Of a stretch of DNA of 32,818 bases, positions 1-7,348 are shown one piece after another (positions within the stretch are counted from its first letter, which is position 1; every line of letters starts with the position of its first letter). The position numbers and the translations under genes were made by a program. The notes under the pieces were generated by a model. It was not told where the DNA came from and searched no databases. It worked only from the letters and a program-made list of their open reading frames with translations. This stretch comes from Pisciglobus halotolerans (GTDB taxonomy: Bacteria; Bacillota; Bacilli; Lactobacillales; Carnobacteriaceae), in the NCBI RefSeq assembly GCF_900113675.1, contig NZ_FOQE01000020.1:11469-44286 (forward strand), written 5' to 3'.

Positions 1-481
1 TGGTCAATAAGAAGCATTAATGACAAACTCAGGAGCTGCAACTAGTTTGAGTTGGTCAATAAGAGGCGTTAATGACAAACTCGAGGGCTGCAACTAGTTT
101 GAGTTGGTCAATAAGAGGCATTAATAACAAACTCGAATGCCGTACTGAGTTTGAGTTGGTCAATAAGAGACGTTAACAACAAACTCGAGGGCCATAACTA
201 GTTTGAGTTGGTCAATAAGAAGCATTAATGACAAACTCAGGAGCTGCAACTAGTTTGAGCTGGTCATTAAGAGGCATTAATGACAAACTCAGGAGCTGCA
301 ACTAGTTTGAGCTGGTCATTAAGAGGCATTAATGACAAACTCAAGAGCTGCAACCAGTTTGAGCTGGTCATTAAGAGGCATTAATGACAAACTCAGAAGC
401 TGCAACTAGTTTGAGCTGGTCAATAAGAGACGTTAATGACAAACTCGAATGCTGTACTGAGTTTGAGTTAGTCAATAATCA
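1..481. repeat. Tandem array of 52-bp units, entering from the left edge
   Basis: Units begin at 1, 53, 105, 157, 209, 261, 313, 365 and 417, each with TGGTCA(A/T)TAAGA, and a tenth broken unit begins at 469. The period is exactly 52 bp, with substitutions but no length changes. Each unit carries GAGTTGGTC and, about 14 bases later, GACAAACTC, a near-perfect inverted pair. CAAACT can instead pair with AGTTTG further on, so each unit can form alternative hairpins. Units fall into subtypes: those with CTGCAACTAG near the end, and those at 105 and 417 with GTACTGAG. The period is not a multiple of 3, so this is not a protein repeat. There are no variable spacers, so it is not CRISPR. The left boundary lies outside the window. 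Confidence 0.95.
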
Positions 482-768
482 ATAAGTGCAACATTCGAAA
501 CCAATTCGAATGGATGCGCAAATCGAGTACTTTACCGAATGAGGGATTGTAAGGAGCTAGATGGGTATACATTTGTCAGTGCTAAAGTTTAAGAATCAAA
601 ACTCTCTTTATGCAAAGGGACAGAAGAAGCGGAAATAACTGCATGGTCTATTACTCAGTAGGCATTAAATAAAAATTTTATTTCTACTTCTACATATTGC
701 CTAAACCGCTTCCCGTTTTGTATACTTAGACAATGTGCATCAAGACAAATAAAAGGAGTTGAAAAAGT
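482..768. other. Non-coding stretch between the tandem array and the transporter gene
   Basis: I see no gene here. Just after the array the sequence has a short inverted pair around 490-513 (ATTCGAA / TTCGAAT). The only other recognisable elements are the promoter and ribosome binding site of the following gene. Confidence 0.6.
697..726 (+). promoter_or_regulatory. Probable sigma-A promoter of the EamA-type transporter
   Basis: TTGCCT (697-702) and TATACT (721-726) are separated by 18 bases and lie about 40 bases before the start codon. The ribosome binding site AAAGGAG follows at about 752-758. Confidence 0.55.
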
Positions 769-1680
769 ATGCATTGGTTTATTCCTGCCCTAGTCGCAAC
801 CGTCGCATGGGGTACTGCTGATTTATTTTACAAGAAAGGTGCTGATCCAGCTGACCGTTTCAGTTACTTGAAAACTGTCATCATGGTTGGATTGCTGATG
901 GGGCTGCATGCTTTTTACATCTTGCTCTTCAAAGGCATCGATTACGATCCAAGCTTTATGATCAAATACTTGCCAGTCTCTTTCTTCTATATTTTATCAA
1001 TGGCGATCGGTTATTTAGGTTTACGTTTTCTAGAACTGTCGATCTCCTCTCCCATTCAAAACTCATCTGGAGCAATTGCTGGTTTGATGGCTTTCCTTTT
1101 CCTAGGACAAGTCATGACAACGATTCAATTTTTTGCAGTCGCATTGATTACAGTTGGGGTGATCGTTTTGGCTCTGTTAGAACAACGCCTTGCGGAAGCA
1201 GAACGTCGCTTAAATAAGGAAGTCATTGATCGCAAATACAAATACGGCGCACTTGCTTTGCTTTTCCCATTGATGTACGCCTTTTTAGATTCATTGGGAA
1301 CTTTTGCGGATGCTTGGTTTTTTGATGCCTATGCTGGATTTGGAGAAACGCTTGAAATGCAAGCTAACCTTTCCTATGAATTTACATGGTTGATCGTGGC
1401 GATCCTAGCCTTCATCTATGTTGTGGTGATCAAAAAACAATCTTTCCGTCCAAAAGATCAAACCGATCGTGGCTTAGCAGCTGTGTTTGAAACATTAGGA
1501 CAATTCTTTTATGTTTTCGCCATCAGCAGCAATGCTGTAGTGGTTGCTCCAATGATTTCTTCTTATAGTGTCGTATCTGTCATCCTTTCCCGCATTTTCT
1601 TAAAAGAAAGACTGACAAAGTGGCAATACACGGCAGTCATGGGCATTATCATCGGTATCTTTATTTTAGGATTTGAATAA
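769..1680 (+). CDS. EamA/DMT-superfamily membrane transporter
   Basis: The 303-residue protein is almost entirely hydrophobic, with about ten predicted membrane segments in two halves. The halves are separated by a charged stretch near residues 140-160 (EQRLAEAERRLNKEVIDRK). It opens with WFIPALVATVAWGTADLFYKKGA and its second half ends with SYSVVSVILSRIFLKERL, both typical of the drug/metabolite transporter (EamA) fold in the cytoplasmic membrane. The substrate cannot be read from the sequence; metabolite or amino-acid export is common in the family. The start is supported by AAAGGAG about 10 bases upstream and by a promoter at 697-726. The gene stands alone, closed by a strong terminator. 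Confidence 0.85.
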   Translation: MHWFIPALVATVAWGTADLFYKKGADPADRFSYLKTVIMVGLLMGLHAFYILLFKGIDYDPSFMIKYLPVSFFYILSMAIGYLGLRFLELSISSPIQNSSGAIAGLMAFLFLGQVMTTIQFFAVALITVGVIVLALLEQRLAEAERRLNKEVIDRKYKYGALALLFPLMYAFLDSLGTFADAWFFDAYAGFGETLEMQANLSYEFTWLIVAILAFIYVVVIKKQSFRPKDQTDRGLAAVFETLGQFFYVFAISSNAVVVAPMISSYSVVSVILSRIFLKERLTKWQYTAVMGIIIGIFILGFE

Positions 1681-1701
1681 AAAAGCTTATAAATCACAAA
1701 A

Positions 1702-1756
1702 AATAACCCTCAATCTTTTCAGTCGAACGCTCAAAAGATTGAGGGTTATTTTTATC
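1702..1756 (+). terminator. Intrinsic terminator after the transporter
   Basis: A perfect 18-bp stem (AATAACCCTCAATCTTTT at 1702-1719 with its complement at 1733-1750) is followed by a T run. The A-rich left flank means it could also stop leftward transcription. Confidence 0.9.
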
Positions 1757-1833
1757 TTTATCGTTTGAAAAAACTTATTTTCTTAGAATATATCTTAAAA
1801 CTATTTTGTTAAGATGAAAAAAGCTGTAACCTA

Positions 1834-2283
1834 TTAAATAAATAACATAATTGTTTTTGTAACAAAATTGGCTGTACTTTTTGGCATACTGACTTTAATG
1901 CATGCGTTATAAATTCCGTTTTCTAAAGTACCTGTGTAATGGTTCAATAAGATTTAAAAAGCCTGTTAGCCCAGTATACGATGCGATTACAGTTTTTACC
2001 TTAGAAGGAAGCTTATTGTAAACCTTTCTAATAGCTTTCACTGTCCAAGTAAGTTTCCTCTCTCTAGAGAAGGAATATCAGGAAGTGCTTGTCCATCTAT
2101 TAAAGTAATATCAGAACCTGAATAATTATTAAAGTTTTGCATTTCTTCACTACTAAACCCGTAATCTCTTAGTTCTTCGTTACTCAGATAAAAGCTTTTA
2201 TCAAAATTGTTAAACTACTTTTGATCTAATTCGCTAGCACTTACTACCTGTGTAATCGGTAAAAGATAACTCAGTTCTTATCG
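1834..2283 (-). pseudogene. Decayed gene for a small secreted, bacteriocin-like protein
   Basis: Reading leftwards, a stretch resembling the end of a signal peptide (LLPITQVVSA then SELDQK) begins near 2283 with no start codon. It continues in one frame after an in-frame TAG at 2215-2217, through YLSNEELRDYGFSSEEMQN and ITLIDGQALPDIP, and ends at TGA 2038-2040. The next frame holds WTVKAIRKVYNKLPSKVKTV and LTGFLNLIE. One extra base later a third frame finishes with HYTGTLENGIYNACIK and FVTKTIMLFI, ending TAA at 1834-1836. Corrected, it would be a secreted protein with an acidic N-terminal part and a basic, then hydrophobic C-terminal part. I do not recognise a named family; bacteriocin-like is an inference from size, secretion and composition. 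It has a nonsense codon, two frameshifts and a missing 5' end. Confidence 0.6.
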
Positions 2284-2534
2284 AAAAAGAAGATGATACT
2301 GAAGCATTAAAGTATACAACTTGGGGTAAAGAAAGAGCTGATAAGAGCTATCAGTTATATGAAAAAATTATTTTAGATATTAACATTGCTATAGCAAACA
2401 TAAAATGCTTAAATGAAATACAACAAAATAAAAATCAATTAAGGAAAAGCTTATTTATTCTCGAATCTTTAGAGCTTGCTCAGTTATCTAGCCATTATAA
2501 AGATTTGCTGCTTAAATATAACATTTCTTTATAA
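2256..2534 (+). pseudogene. Orphan ORF fragment without a start codon
   Basis: The frame is open for 92 codons from the TAA at 2253-2255 to the TAA at 2532-2534, but no plausible start codon or ribosome binding site lies at its beginning. The product would be helix-rich and charged (for example EKEDDTEALKYTTWGKERAD, ending DLLLKYNISL). Its start overlaps the broken 5' end of the leftward pseudogene at about 2256-2283, so a rearrangement breakpoint probably lies there. I take it as the C-terminal remnant of a gene whose front was lost. No family recognised. Confidence 0.4.
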
Positions 2535-2576
2535 CAAAACAGAACAAGCTTACCTCTTAAACAAAAAGGTATAAGT

Positions 2577-2954
2577 TCACTTCTTTTTATAATCTGCAAA
2601 TGACTCGTTTGTTCTCTTTGCTGTCTGATTTCTTTTATTTTTACCTGTATTTTTTAACATCAAGCCTGTTTGTAAAAGGAAACATACAAAGGCTAAACCG
2701 CTCATCCATAATAAGGAGCTGTCTGTACTGCCATTAAATTCGTCATACAATACACCTGAAAATAAATTGGCCATGGCTAGTGTAAGCAATAGAATGAACG
2801 AAACGACAAGCCTTGAGAGATTAGCTCCTCTATGGCGGCTAGGCCATATAAAAGCTATACCCGTATTTACCGCTATCCCGATCGTTAACAGTATAAAGAT
2901 TCCTTTAAACATCCACCAATAATGATTTAAAATAACATCAGCATAATCGTACAT
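2577..2954 (-). CDS. Small four-helix membrane protein, unknown function
   Basis: The 125-residue product has about four hydrophobic segments (roughly residues 11-33, 48-68, 80-100 with a weaker N-terminal one) and a basic C-terminal tail (KNTGKNKRNQTAKR). I prefer the ATG at 2954, seven bases after GGAGG, over the GTG one codon upstream. The gene lies upstream of the decayed secreted-peptide gene on the same strand. Small membrane proteins are often immunity proteins next to bacteriocin genes, so that role is possible, but nothing in the sequence proves it. No family recognised. Confidence 0.65.
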   Translation of the reverse strand: MYDYADVILNHYWWMFKGIFILLTIGIAVNTGIAFIWPSRHRGANLSRLVVSFILLLTLAMANLFSGVLYDEFNGSTDSSLLWMSGLAFVCFLLQTGLMLKNTGKNKRNQTAKRTNESFADYKKK

Positions 2955-3150
2955 CACAACTCCTCCTTTTAAATAACAAACGACCTCTTACATGATTTAA
3001 CCATTTCAGTCTTTACAAATCAATCTAAGCTAGCAACTTTAAAAGAAACTTAACGTTGCTTCTTTTACATTTTTTCATGAAAAAATCAGTGCTTTCTGTT
3101 AGGCTAAAAGAGAGTGACCAATTTATTATTAAAGGAGACAAGGCAAAGAC

Positions 3151-3177
3151 ATGACTTCACTGTCTTTTGCCGTATAA
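3151..3177 (+). CDS. Possible 8-codon leader peptide coupled to the oxidase gene
   Basis: AAAGGAG at 3131-3137 precedes ATG at 3151, which opens MTSLSFAV followed by TAA at 3175-3177. The last base of that stop is the first base of the ATG (3177) of the oxidase, giving TAATG. The oxidase start has no good Shine-Dalgarno of its own, so translational coupling would make sense. The spacing of the binding site (13 bases) is long, which lowers confidence. Confidence 0.35.
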   Translation: MTSLSFAV

Positions 3178-4322
3178 TGATGAATCAACCAAAAAAGATC
3201 GCAGTGATCGGCGGCGGAATCGTCGGATCAACTACTGCTTTTTATCTCAGTCAAACAGATACAGACGTTACCTTATATGATGAGGAAACAGGCCAAGCTA
3301 CTTCTGCAGCAGCAGGGATCATTTGTCCTTGGCTTTCGCAACGCCGCAATCAAAAGTGGTACCGCTTGGCAGCAGGTGGAGCTGCATTTTATCCAACTTT
3401 GATGAAAGACATAGGAGAAGGCTTGCAATATTCCGTCATTTATCGTCAAGTCGGTACACTCGTCTTTAAAAAAACGCCTAAGCTGTTAGACAAACTGGAA
3501 AAAATTGTTCAAAAGCGACGTATTGATGCACCGATGATCGGCGAGTTAGCTGTTCTATCCCCTGAAGACATTCAAGAAAAAATGCCTTTGCTTGAAACAA
3601 GGAATCCTGCTTTATTTGCTTCTGGCGGAGCGAAAGTCGATGGTGCCCAGCTGACACAAACATTAAAGGAAAAAGCGCAGCAAAACGGCGTCGTTTTTCA
3701 TAAAAAAAAGGTATCCTTGCACGTTGAGTCAATGGATGAATCTCCTTATATCATTAACGACGGAACGCGCCAAGAGCGCTTTGATGCAGTTGTATTGGCC
3801 GTTGGTGCCTGGTTGCCAAAACTGCTAGAACCATTAGGCTATGCAGTTGATATTCGCCCACAAAAAGGACAGCTGGTCGAGCTGCAGTTGGATGCAGAAA
3901 CGGATGTCTGGCCTGTTGTCATGCCAGACGGTGAAATGGATATCATTCCATTTGCGGGAGGTAAAATCATTGTAGGGGCGACCCATGAAAATGATAAAGG
4001 CTATGACTTGGAGCCGACAAAAGAACAGCTTCAACTGATGCTGCAAGAAGCCAACAAGCTGGTGCCTGAATTAGAAAAAGCAACGATCACACGGACGCGT
4101 GTCGGAACGCGAGCTTATACCTCAGACTTCGCGCCTTTTTTTGGAGAAGTTCCTCATGCTCCACGGCTTTATGCAGCTAGCGGTCTCGGTGCTTCCGGTT
4201 TGACATCTGGTCCTTTGATTGCACGTATGCTGACACAATTGATAAAAGGCGAACAGACAGATTTACCACTGGAAAATTATCCAATTAATGATTATATCCA
4301 AAAATCGAACAGTTCTTCCTAA
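3177..4322 (+). CDS. FAD-dependent oxidoreductase of the DAO family (D-amino-acid/glycine oxidase-like)
   Basis: The product is about 381 residues. It opens with a dinucleotide-binding signature, KKIAVIGGGIVGSTTAFYLS (GxGxxG Rossmann motif), then an acidic residue pair at the end of the second strand (LYDEE). A conserved SAAAGIICPW stretch follows, and it ends with RLYAASGLGASGLTSGP, the C-terminal FAD-contacting motif of the DAO family. Such enzymes oxidatively deaminate D-amino acids, glycine or sarcosine; the exact substrate cannot be told. The frame stays open upstream to a GTG at 3114, but homologous proteins start just before the Rossmann strand, so the tandem ATGs at 3177 and 3180 are better. 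A strong terminator follows. Confidence 0.85.
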   Translation: MMNQPKKIAVIGGGIVGSTTAFYLSQTDTDVTLYDEETGQATSAAAGIICPWLSQRRNQKWYRLAAGGAAFYPTLMKDIGEGLQYSVIYRQVGTLVFKKTPKLLDKLEKIVQKRRIDAPMIGELAVLSPEDIQEKMPLLETRNPALFASGGAKVDGAQLTQTLKEKAQQNGVVFHKKKVSLHVESMDESPYIINDGTRQERFDAVVLAVGAWLPKLLEPLGYAVDIRPQKGQLVELQLDAETDVWPVVMPDGEMDIIPFAGGKIIVGATHENDKGYDLEPTKEQLQLMLQEANKLVPELEKATITRTRVGTRAYTSDFAPFFGEVPHAPRLYAASGLGASGLTSGPLIARMLTQLIKGEQTDLPLENYPINDYIQKSNSSS

Positions 4323-4343
4323 GCTGCTTTTAGACAAAAGCTG

Positions 4344-4392
4344 AACAAAGAAGCGTTCCCTGATGAAATCAACAGGAAACGCTTCTTTGTTA
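4344..4392 (+). terminator. Intrinsic terminator after the oxidase gene
   Basis: AACAAAGAAGCGTT (from 4344) pairs with AACGCTTCTTTGTT (to 4391) around a loop of about 15 bases. The convergent lipoprotein gene ends at 4451, so it may serve both strands. Confidence 0.75.
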
Positions 4393-4450
4393 TGATTGAA
4401 TAGCTACTGAATAAATCGAACAGTTGTTTTTGATCGTACATTCGATTTTT

Positions 4451-5413
4451 TTAATGGACAGGCGTATAGGTTTCATATTTTCCGGATACAGGATCCATTT
4501 TTGTTAAGCTGTCCGAAGATAGATCATATTTAAACATCCCAACCATATTTGAGATTTCTACACCGTCTACTTCATGGGCATGTCGAATCTCGATTTGATA
4601 AGTGGTTTCATTTTCTTTCGTTGCAAAAAACTGGTTATCAGATGGTGAAATACCAGTCTTTTCCACTACTTTGTCTAAAACATAGTTTTGTTCTTCTTCC
4701 AATGTCATTGTTTTTTCTTGTGTAGAAGTAGAAGCACTGGAAGCTGTGCTGCTGTCTTTTTTATCAGCAGGATTGTCTTTTTGACTTGATTCAGTTTCTG
4801 TTTTTTCTGCTGTATCTTGTTTTTGGTCAACAGCGCTATCTTTACTTTCTTTACTTTCCTTACTTTCTTTACTTTCCTTACTTTCTTTACTTTCTTCGCT
4901 AGCTTTATTGACTTGGGTATTTTCGACTTCTGTGTGAGCAGCTGCTGTTTCTTGTTTTGTTATCCACTGTTTGATTTCTTTGTCAGAAGCCATTTTGATA
5001 TTTTTGCCTGTTTCTTTGGTAAATGCTTCCCCTGTGATGACAGATTTGCGTTCAGCTTTATAGTCAGACTTTTCCATTAAGTCATATGTATCATCTTGAA
5101 CGGTTTCTTCCGTTTGAGCAGTTGTTATTTTTTCTTTCAATGCTTCTGCATCGGCTTTTAAATCGGGATAATCTGTTAAATCATTTTGCAACAGCATGTC
5201 GATATTTCCAGCAGCTTCATCATACTTTTCATCACCATAAAGGTCCTGGCTATCTCTGTACATATTCTGATAAGCGGTCTTCTGGTCAGAGGATTCAACT
5301 ACTGCGCTACTTGTTACAGCAGTGTCCGTTTCTTTTTCATTTGCCGTTCCACATGCACTTAACACACCAACACTAGAAAGGACAACAGCTGAATAGATCC
5401 ATTTCTTTTTCAT
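4451..5413 (-). CDS. Secreted lipoprotein with ESK repeat linker, unknown function
   Basis: The 320-residue protein starts with a lipoprotein signal peptide (KKKWIYSAVVLSSVGVLSAC), cysteine 21 being the lipidated residue. Residues about 45-105 form a helical, TPR-like region (YQNMYRDSQDLYGDEKYDEA). The middle, about 155-235, is low-complexity and hydrophilic with six ESK tripeptides. The C-terminal 85 residues (from MTLEEEQNYVLDKV) form a compact domain ending YETYTPVH. It is expected on the outer face of the membrane, the linker perhaps spanning the wall. No enzymatic motif is visible and I do not recognise the family. The start has AAAGGAGG upstream and a near-consensus promoter at 5452-5480. 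It is transcribed alone. Confidence 0.75.
   Translation of the reverse strand: MKKKWIYSAVVLSSVGVLSACGTANEKETDTAVTSSAVVESSDQKTAYQNMYRDSQDLYGDEKYDEAAGNIDMLLQNDLTDYPDLKADAEALKEKITTAQTEETVQDDTYDLMEKSDYKAERKSVITGEAFTKETGKNIKMASDKEIKQWITKQETAAAHTEVENTQVNKASEESKESKESKESKESKESKDSAVDQKQDTAEKTETESSQKDNPADKKDSSTASSASTSTQEKTMTLEEEQNYVLDKVVEKTGISPSDNQFFATKENETTYQIEIRHAHEVDGVEISNMVGMFKYDLSSDSLTKMDPVSGKYETYTPVH
4841..4903 (-). repeat. In-frame 9-bp repeats encoding (ESK)n
   Basis: On the coding strand GAAAGTAAR recurs about six times in a row inside the lipoprotein gene, with an alternating last base that makes an 18-bp higher-order pattern. The unit is a multiple of 3, so slippage would change linker length without breaking the frame. 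Confidence 0.8.
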
Positions 5414-5451
5414 TTTTACTTCCTCCTTTTCCCCTTTTTCGGGTCACCTTC

Positions 5452-5480
5452 ATTATAGATTGAAACACTGTAATTGCCAA
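5452..5480 (-). promoter_or_regulatory. Promoter of the lipoprotein gene
   Basis: Reading leftwards, TTGGCA (5480-5475), a 17-base spacer and TATAAT (5457-5452) lie about 40 bases before the start codon. Confidence 0.75.
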
Positions 5481-5607
5481 TCTTTTTCAAGCCAGGAACA
5501 CATTTTTATACTTTTTTAAGAAACCGTTTCATCTACTTTCTTTCTTCCCGTTTTCTCTTCTATCGTGTATACTGAATGAGAATGAAACTGAAAGAGGTCA
5601 TGTAGGA

Positions 5608-6009
5608 ATGAAAAATTTTTTTGAAGAGTTTAAAGAATTTGCTTTTAGAGGCAATGTTCTTGATTTAGCTGTGGGGGTTGTTATCGGTTCTGCCTTTACG
5701 GCCATCGTAACATCTTTAGTTGAAAATATTATTACCCCTTTGATCGGTATTGTGATTGGCGGCGTTGATTTCAGCAATTTAAGTTACCAATTCGGCAGCG
5801 CAACGATTGCTTACGGTGCTTTTATCCAAGCGGTGATCAACTTTATATTGATTGCATTGGTTGTCTTTACCTTTATTAAGCTGATCAATACTGCTTTGAA
5901 TCGATTCAAGACTCAAGAAGCAACAGAGGAAGAAGAAATTCCTGTAACGGAAACTTACTTGAAAGAAATCCGTGACTTGTTAGCAGAACAAAACAACAAA
6001 AATAGTTAA
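5608..6009 (+). CDS. mscL: Large-conductance mechanosensitive channel MscL
   Basis: The 133-residue protein has the full MscL plan. A short amphipathic N-terminal helix (KNFFEEFKEFAFRGNVLDLA) leads into the first membrane helix with the pore-lining GVVIGSAFTAIV. A periplasm-side loop (about residues 45-68), a second membrane helix (FIQAVINFILIALVVFTFIK) and a charged cytoplasmic helix follow. Length matches the family. MscL opens under membrane tension to release solutes on hypo-osmotic shock. The ATG has AGGA directly upstream and AAAGAGG about 10 bases upstream; TATACT at 5568-5573 may be its -10 box. Single gene with its own terminator. Confidence 0.97.
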   Translation: MKNFFEEFKEFAFRGNVLDLAVGVVIGSAFTAIVTSLVENIITPLIGIVIGGVDFSNLSYQFGSATIAYGAFIQAVINFILIALVVFTFIKLINTALNRFKTQEATEEEEIPVTETYLKEIRDLLAEQNNKNS

Positions 6010-6024
6010 TAACAGCAAATTAAC

Positions 6025-6070
6025 AAGAAGCACTTTGTGACGTCTTATGACCATATGGTGCTTCTTTTTT
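6025..6070 (+). terminator. Intrinsic terminator of mscL
   Basis: AAGAAGCAC (6025-6033) pairs with GTGCTTCTT (6058-6066), followed by a T run. Confidence 0.8.
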
Positions 6071-6126
6071 AATACAATTTTGTTTATCACTTACCTGATA
6101 GTCCATAGAACTTTTTGACTCGGTCA

Positions 6127-6534
6127 TCAGCTTAACATGATCCAAAAACCTAGAATGCAAACCATTAATAGAGAAATGGTGATAAATGAGATAGCTGTCA
6201 TATTCAAGTTAAAAGAAGATTTATTTTCTTCGATACTGCCGTAGTTTTTCAACAAATGCTGATACACAGCTCGGTAACCGATCCAAGCATACACAAAAGT
6301 CAGCATGCCGATCGTGATCAAGGCACCTCCTACGATTAAAGCAATCGTGCCGCTTCCAGTATCCTGTAAAGCTTTACCGATCGTTAATCCTGCACCTGCA
6401 ATCGTGAAACCTGTTCGGATCCATGCAGAATACGTTCGTTCCCCTGCTAATAACGTCCGGCTTTTTGCTAAGTCTGTTCTATCTTGCGCCAATTCTGTAT
6501 TTGATTTTCCTTTTACTTTCTCTTTTTCCAACAT
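6127..6534 (-). CDS. DUF202 (YidH-like) membrane protein
   Basis: The 135-residue protein has a soluble N-terminal stretch of about 40 residues carrying LAGERTYSAWIRTG, the LAxERTxLAWIRT signature of the DUF202 family. Three membrane segments follow (about residues 42-60, 66-88 and 112-133). Function is unknown for the family. The start is supported by AGAGGTG eight bases upstream. It faces mscL tail to tail and is divergent from the next gene. Confidence 0.85.
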   Translation of the reverse strand: MLEKEKVKGKSNTELAQDRTDLAKSRTLLAGERTYSAWIRTGFTIAGAGLTIGKALQDTGSGTIALIVGGALITIGMLTFVYAWIGYRAVYQHLLKNYGSIEENKSSFNLNMTAISFITISLLMVCILGFWIMLS

Positions 6535-6792
6535 CGTGCATTCACCTCTTTTTAAAATGGGCTATGGTATGTATTTTCTCATCGTTACTGAATTTGTGCA
6601 AGCGTTGCATCAGCATCTCTTTGCTGACCAACGGCATCCTTATCCTAGCATGTTCAGACTTTATACGGATGTTTTTTTGGTTGTTTTCCTTTATACTGAT
6701 TCTAACCTATTGAGTAAAAGATGCCTTGCAGCATCCTGCAGCTCGATTGTTAACATTTTTTACATTGATTTTCCTTAATGGGAGTGATGAAA

Positions 6793-7269
6793 ATGAATCA
6801 ATTTTTAGCTATTTTAAATGAAATATTGGCTGCTTCTTTTAAAGGGGTAAGAGGCTATGTAAAAGCAGCCATTAAAATGTCCATCTTGATGTTCATTATT
6901 TTGTGTATCGGTTTGTGGTGGATCGGAATCTCTTGGTGGGGAGTAAAAGCATTAGGAATCGCCATAATTGATATCATTCCGGTATTGGGAAGCGGGATAA
7001 TCATGCTGCCATGGGCTTTGGTCTATCTATTGATGGGTCAGACATCACTTGCTTGGCAGCTCGGATTACTTTATATTGTTTTAGTGATCGTACGTCAGAT
7101 CGCTGATCCATTGATCACCGGCAGAGAAATCGGGGTTCGTCCTATTTACACCCTACTTTCTACAATCATTTGTATTGTCTTATTTGGACCGATCGGAGCT
7201 GTTTTAGGAGCTATAATAGCCGTCATCATCAAAGCCATTTTTGATATCAAAAAGCAGTACACATCATAA
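6793..7269 (+). CDS. Half-size AI-2E transporter-family membrane protein
   Basis: The 158-residue product matches only the C-terminal part of AI-2E/TqsA/YtvI-type proteins, which are normally about 340-380 residues. It has a GYVKA amphipathic start, a helix pair ending IDIIPVLGSGIIMLPW (the family's IPxxGP-like motif), then QIADPLITGREIGVRPI and FGPIGAVLGAIIAVII. About four membrane segments are present. ATG 6793 is preferred because GGGAG lies eight bases before it; ATGs at 6778 and 6787 are in frame. There is no upstream remnant of the missing N-terminal half in 6535-6777. It may be a natural short form or a truncated gene with a new start. Substrate unknown. Confidence 0.75.
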   Translation: MNQFLAILNEILAASFKGVRGYVKAAIKMSILMFIILCIGLWWIGISWWGVKALGIAIIDIIPVLGSGIIMLPWALVYLLMGQTSLAWQLGLLYIVLVIVRQIADPLITGREIGVRPIYTLLSTIICIVLFGPIGAVLGAIIAVIIKAIFDIKKQYTS

Positions 7270-7348
7270 CATTAGAACTTTCACCTAAAAAAGAGTACAC
7301 TAAAATTAGTGAAGGCATCGAACAAATCAAAAGAAAGTAGTGAAGTAG

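Noticed and set aside
1-481. CRISPR array
   Set aside because: The whole 52-bp unit is repeated, with no short repeat plus unique spacers, and no cas gene is in the window.
2577-2954. Firm call as a bacteriocin immunity protein
   Set aside because: Only size, membrane character and a decayed neighbour support this; no family signature was seen, so it stays as unknown.
6305-6778. Plus-strand ORFs opposite the DUF202 gene
   Set aside because: They are shadows of the DUF202 gene; the minus-strand product has the family signature and a ribosome binding site.
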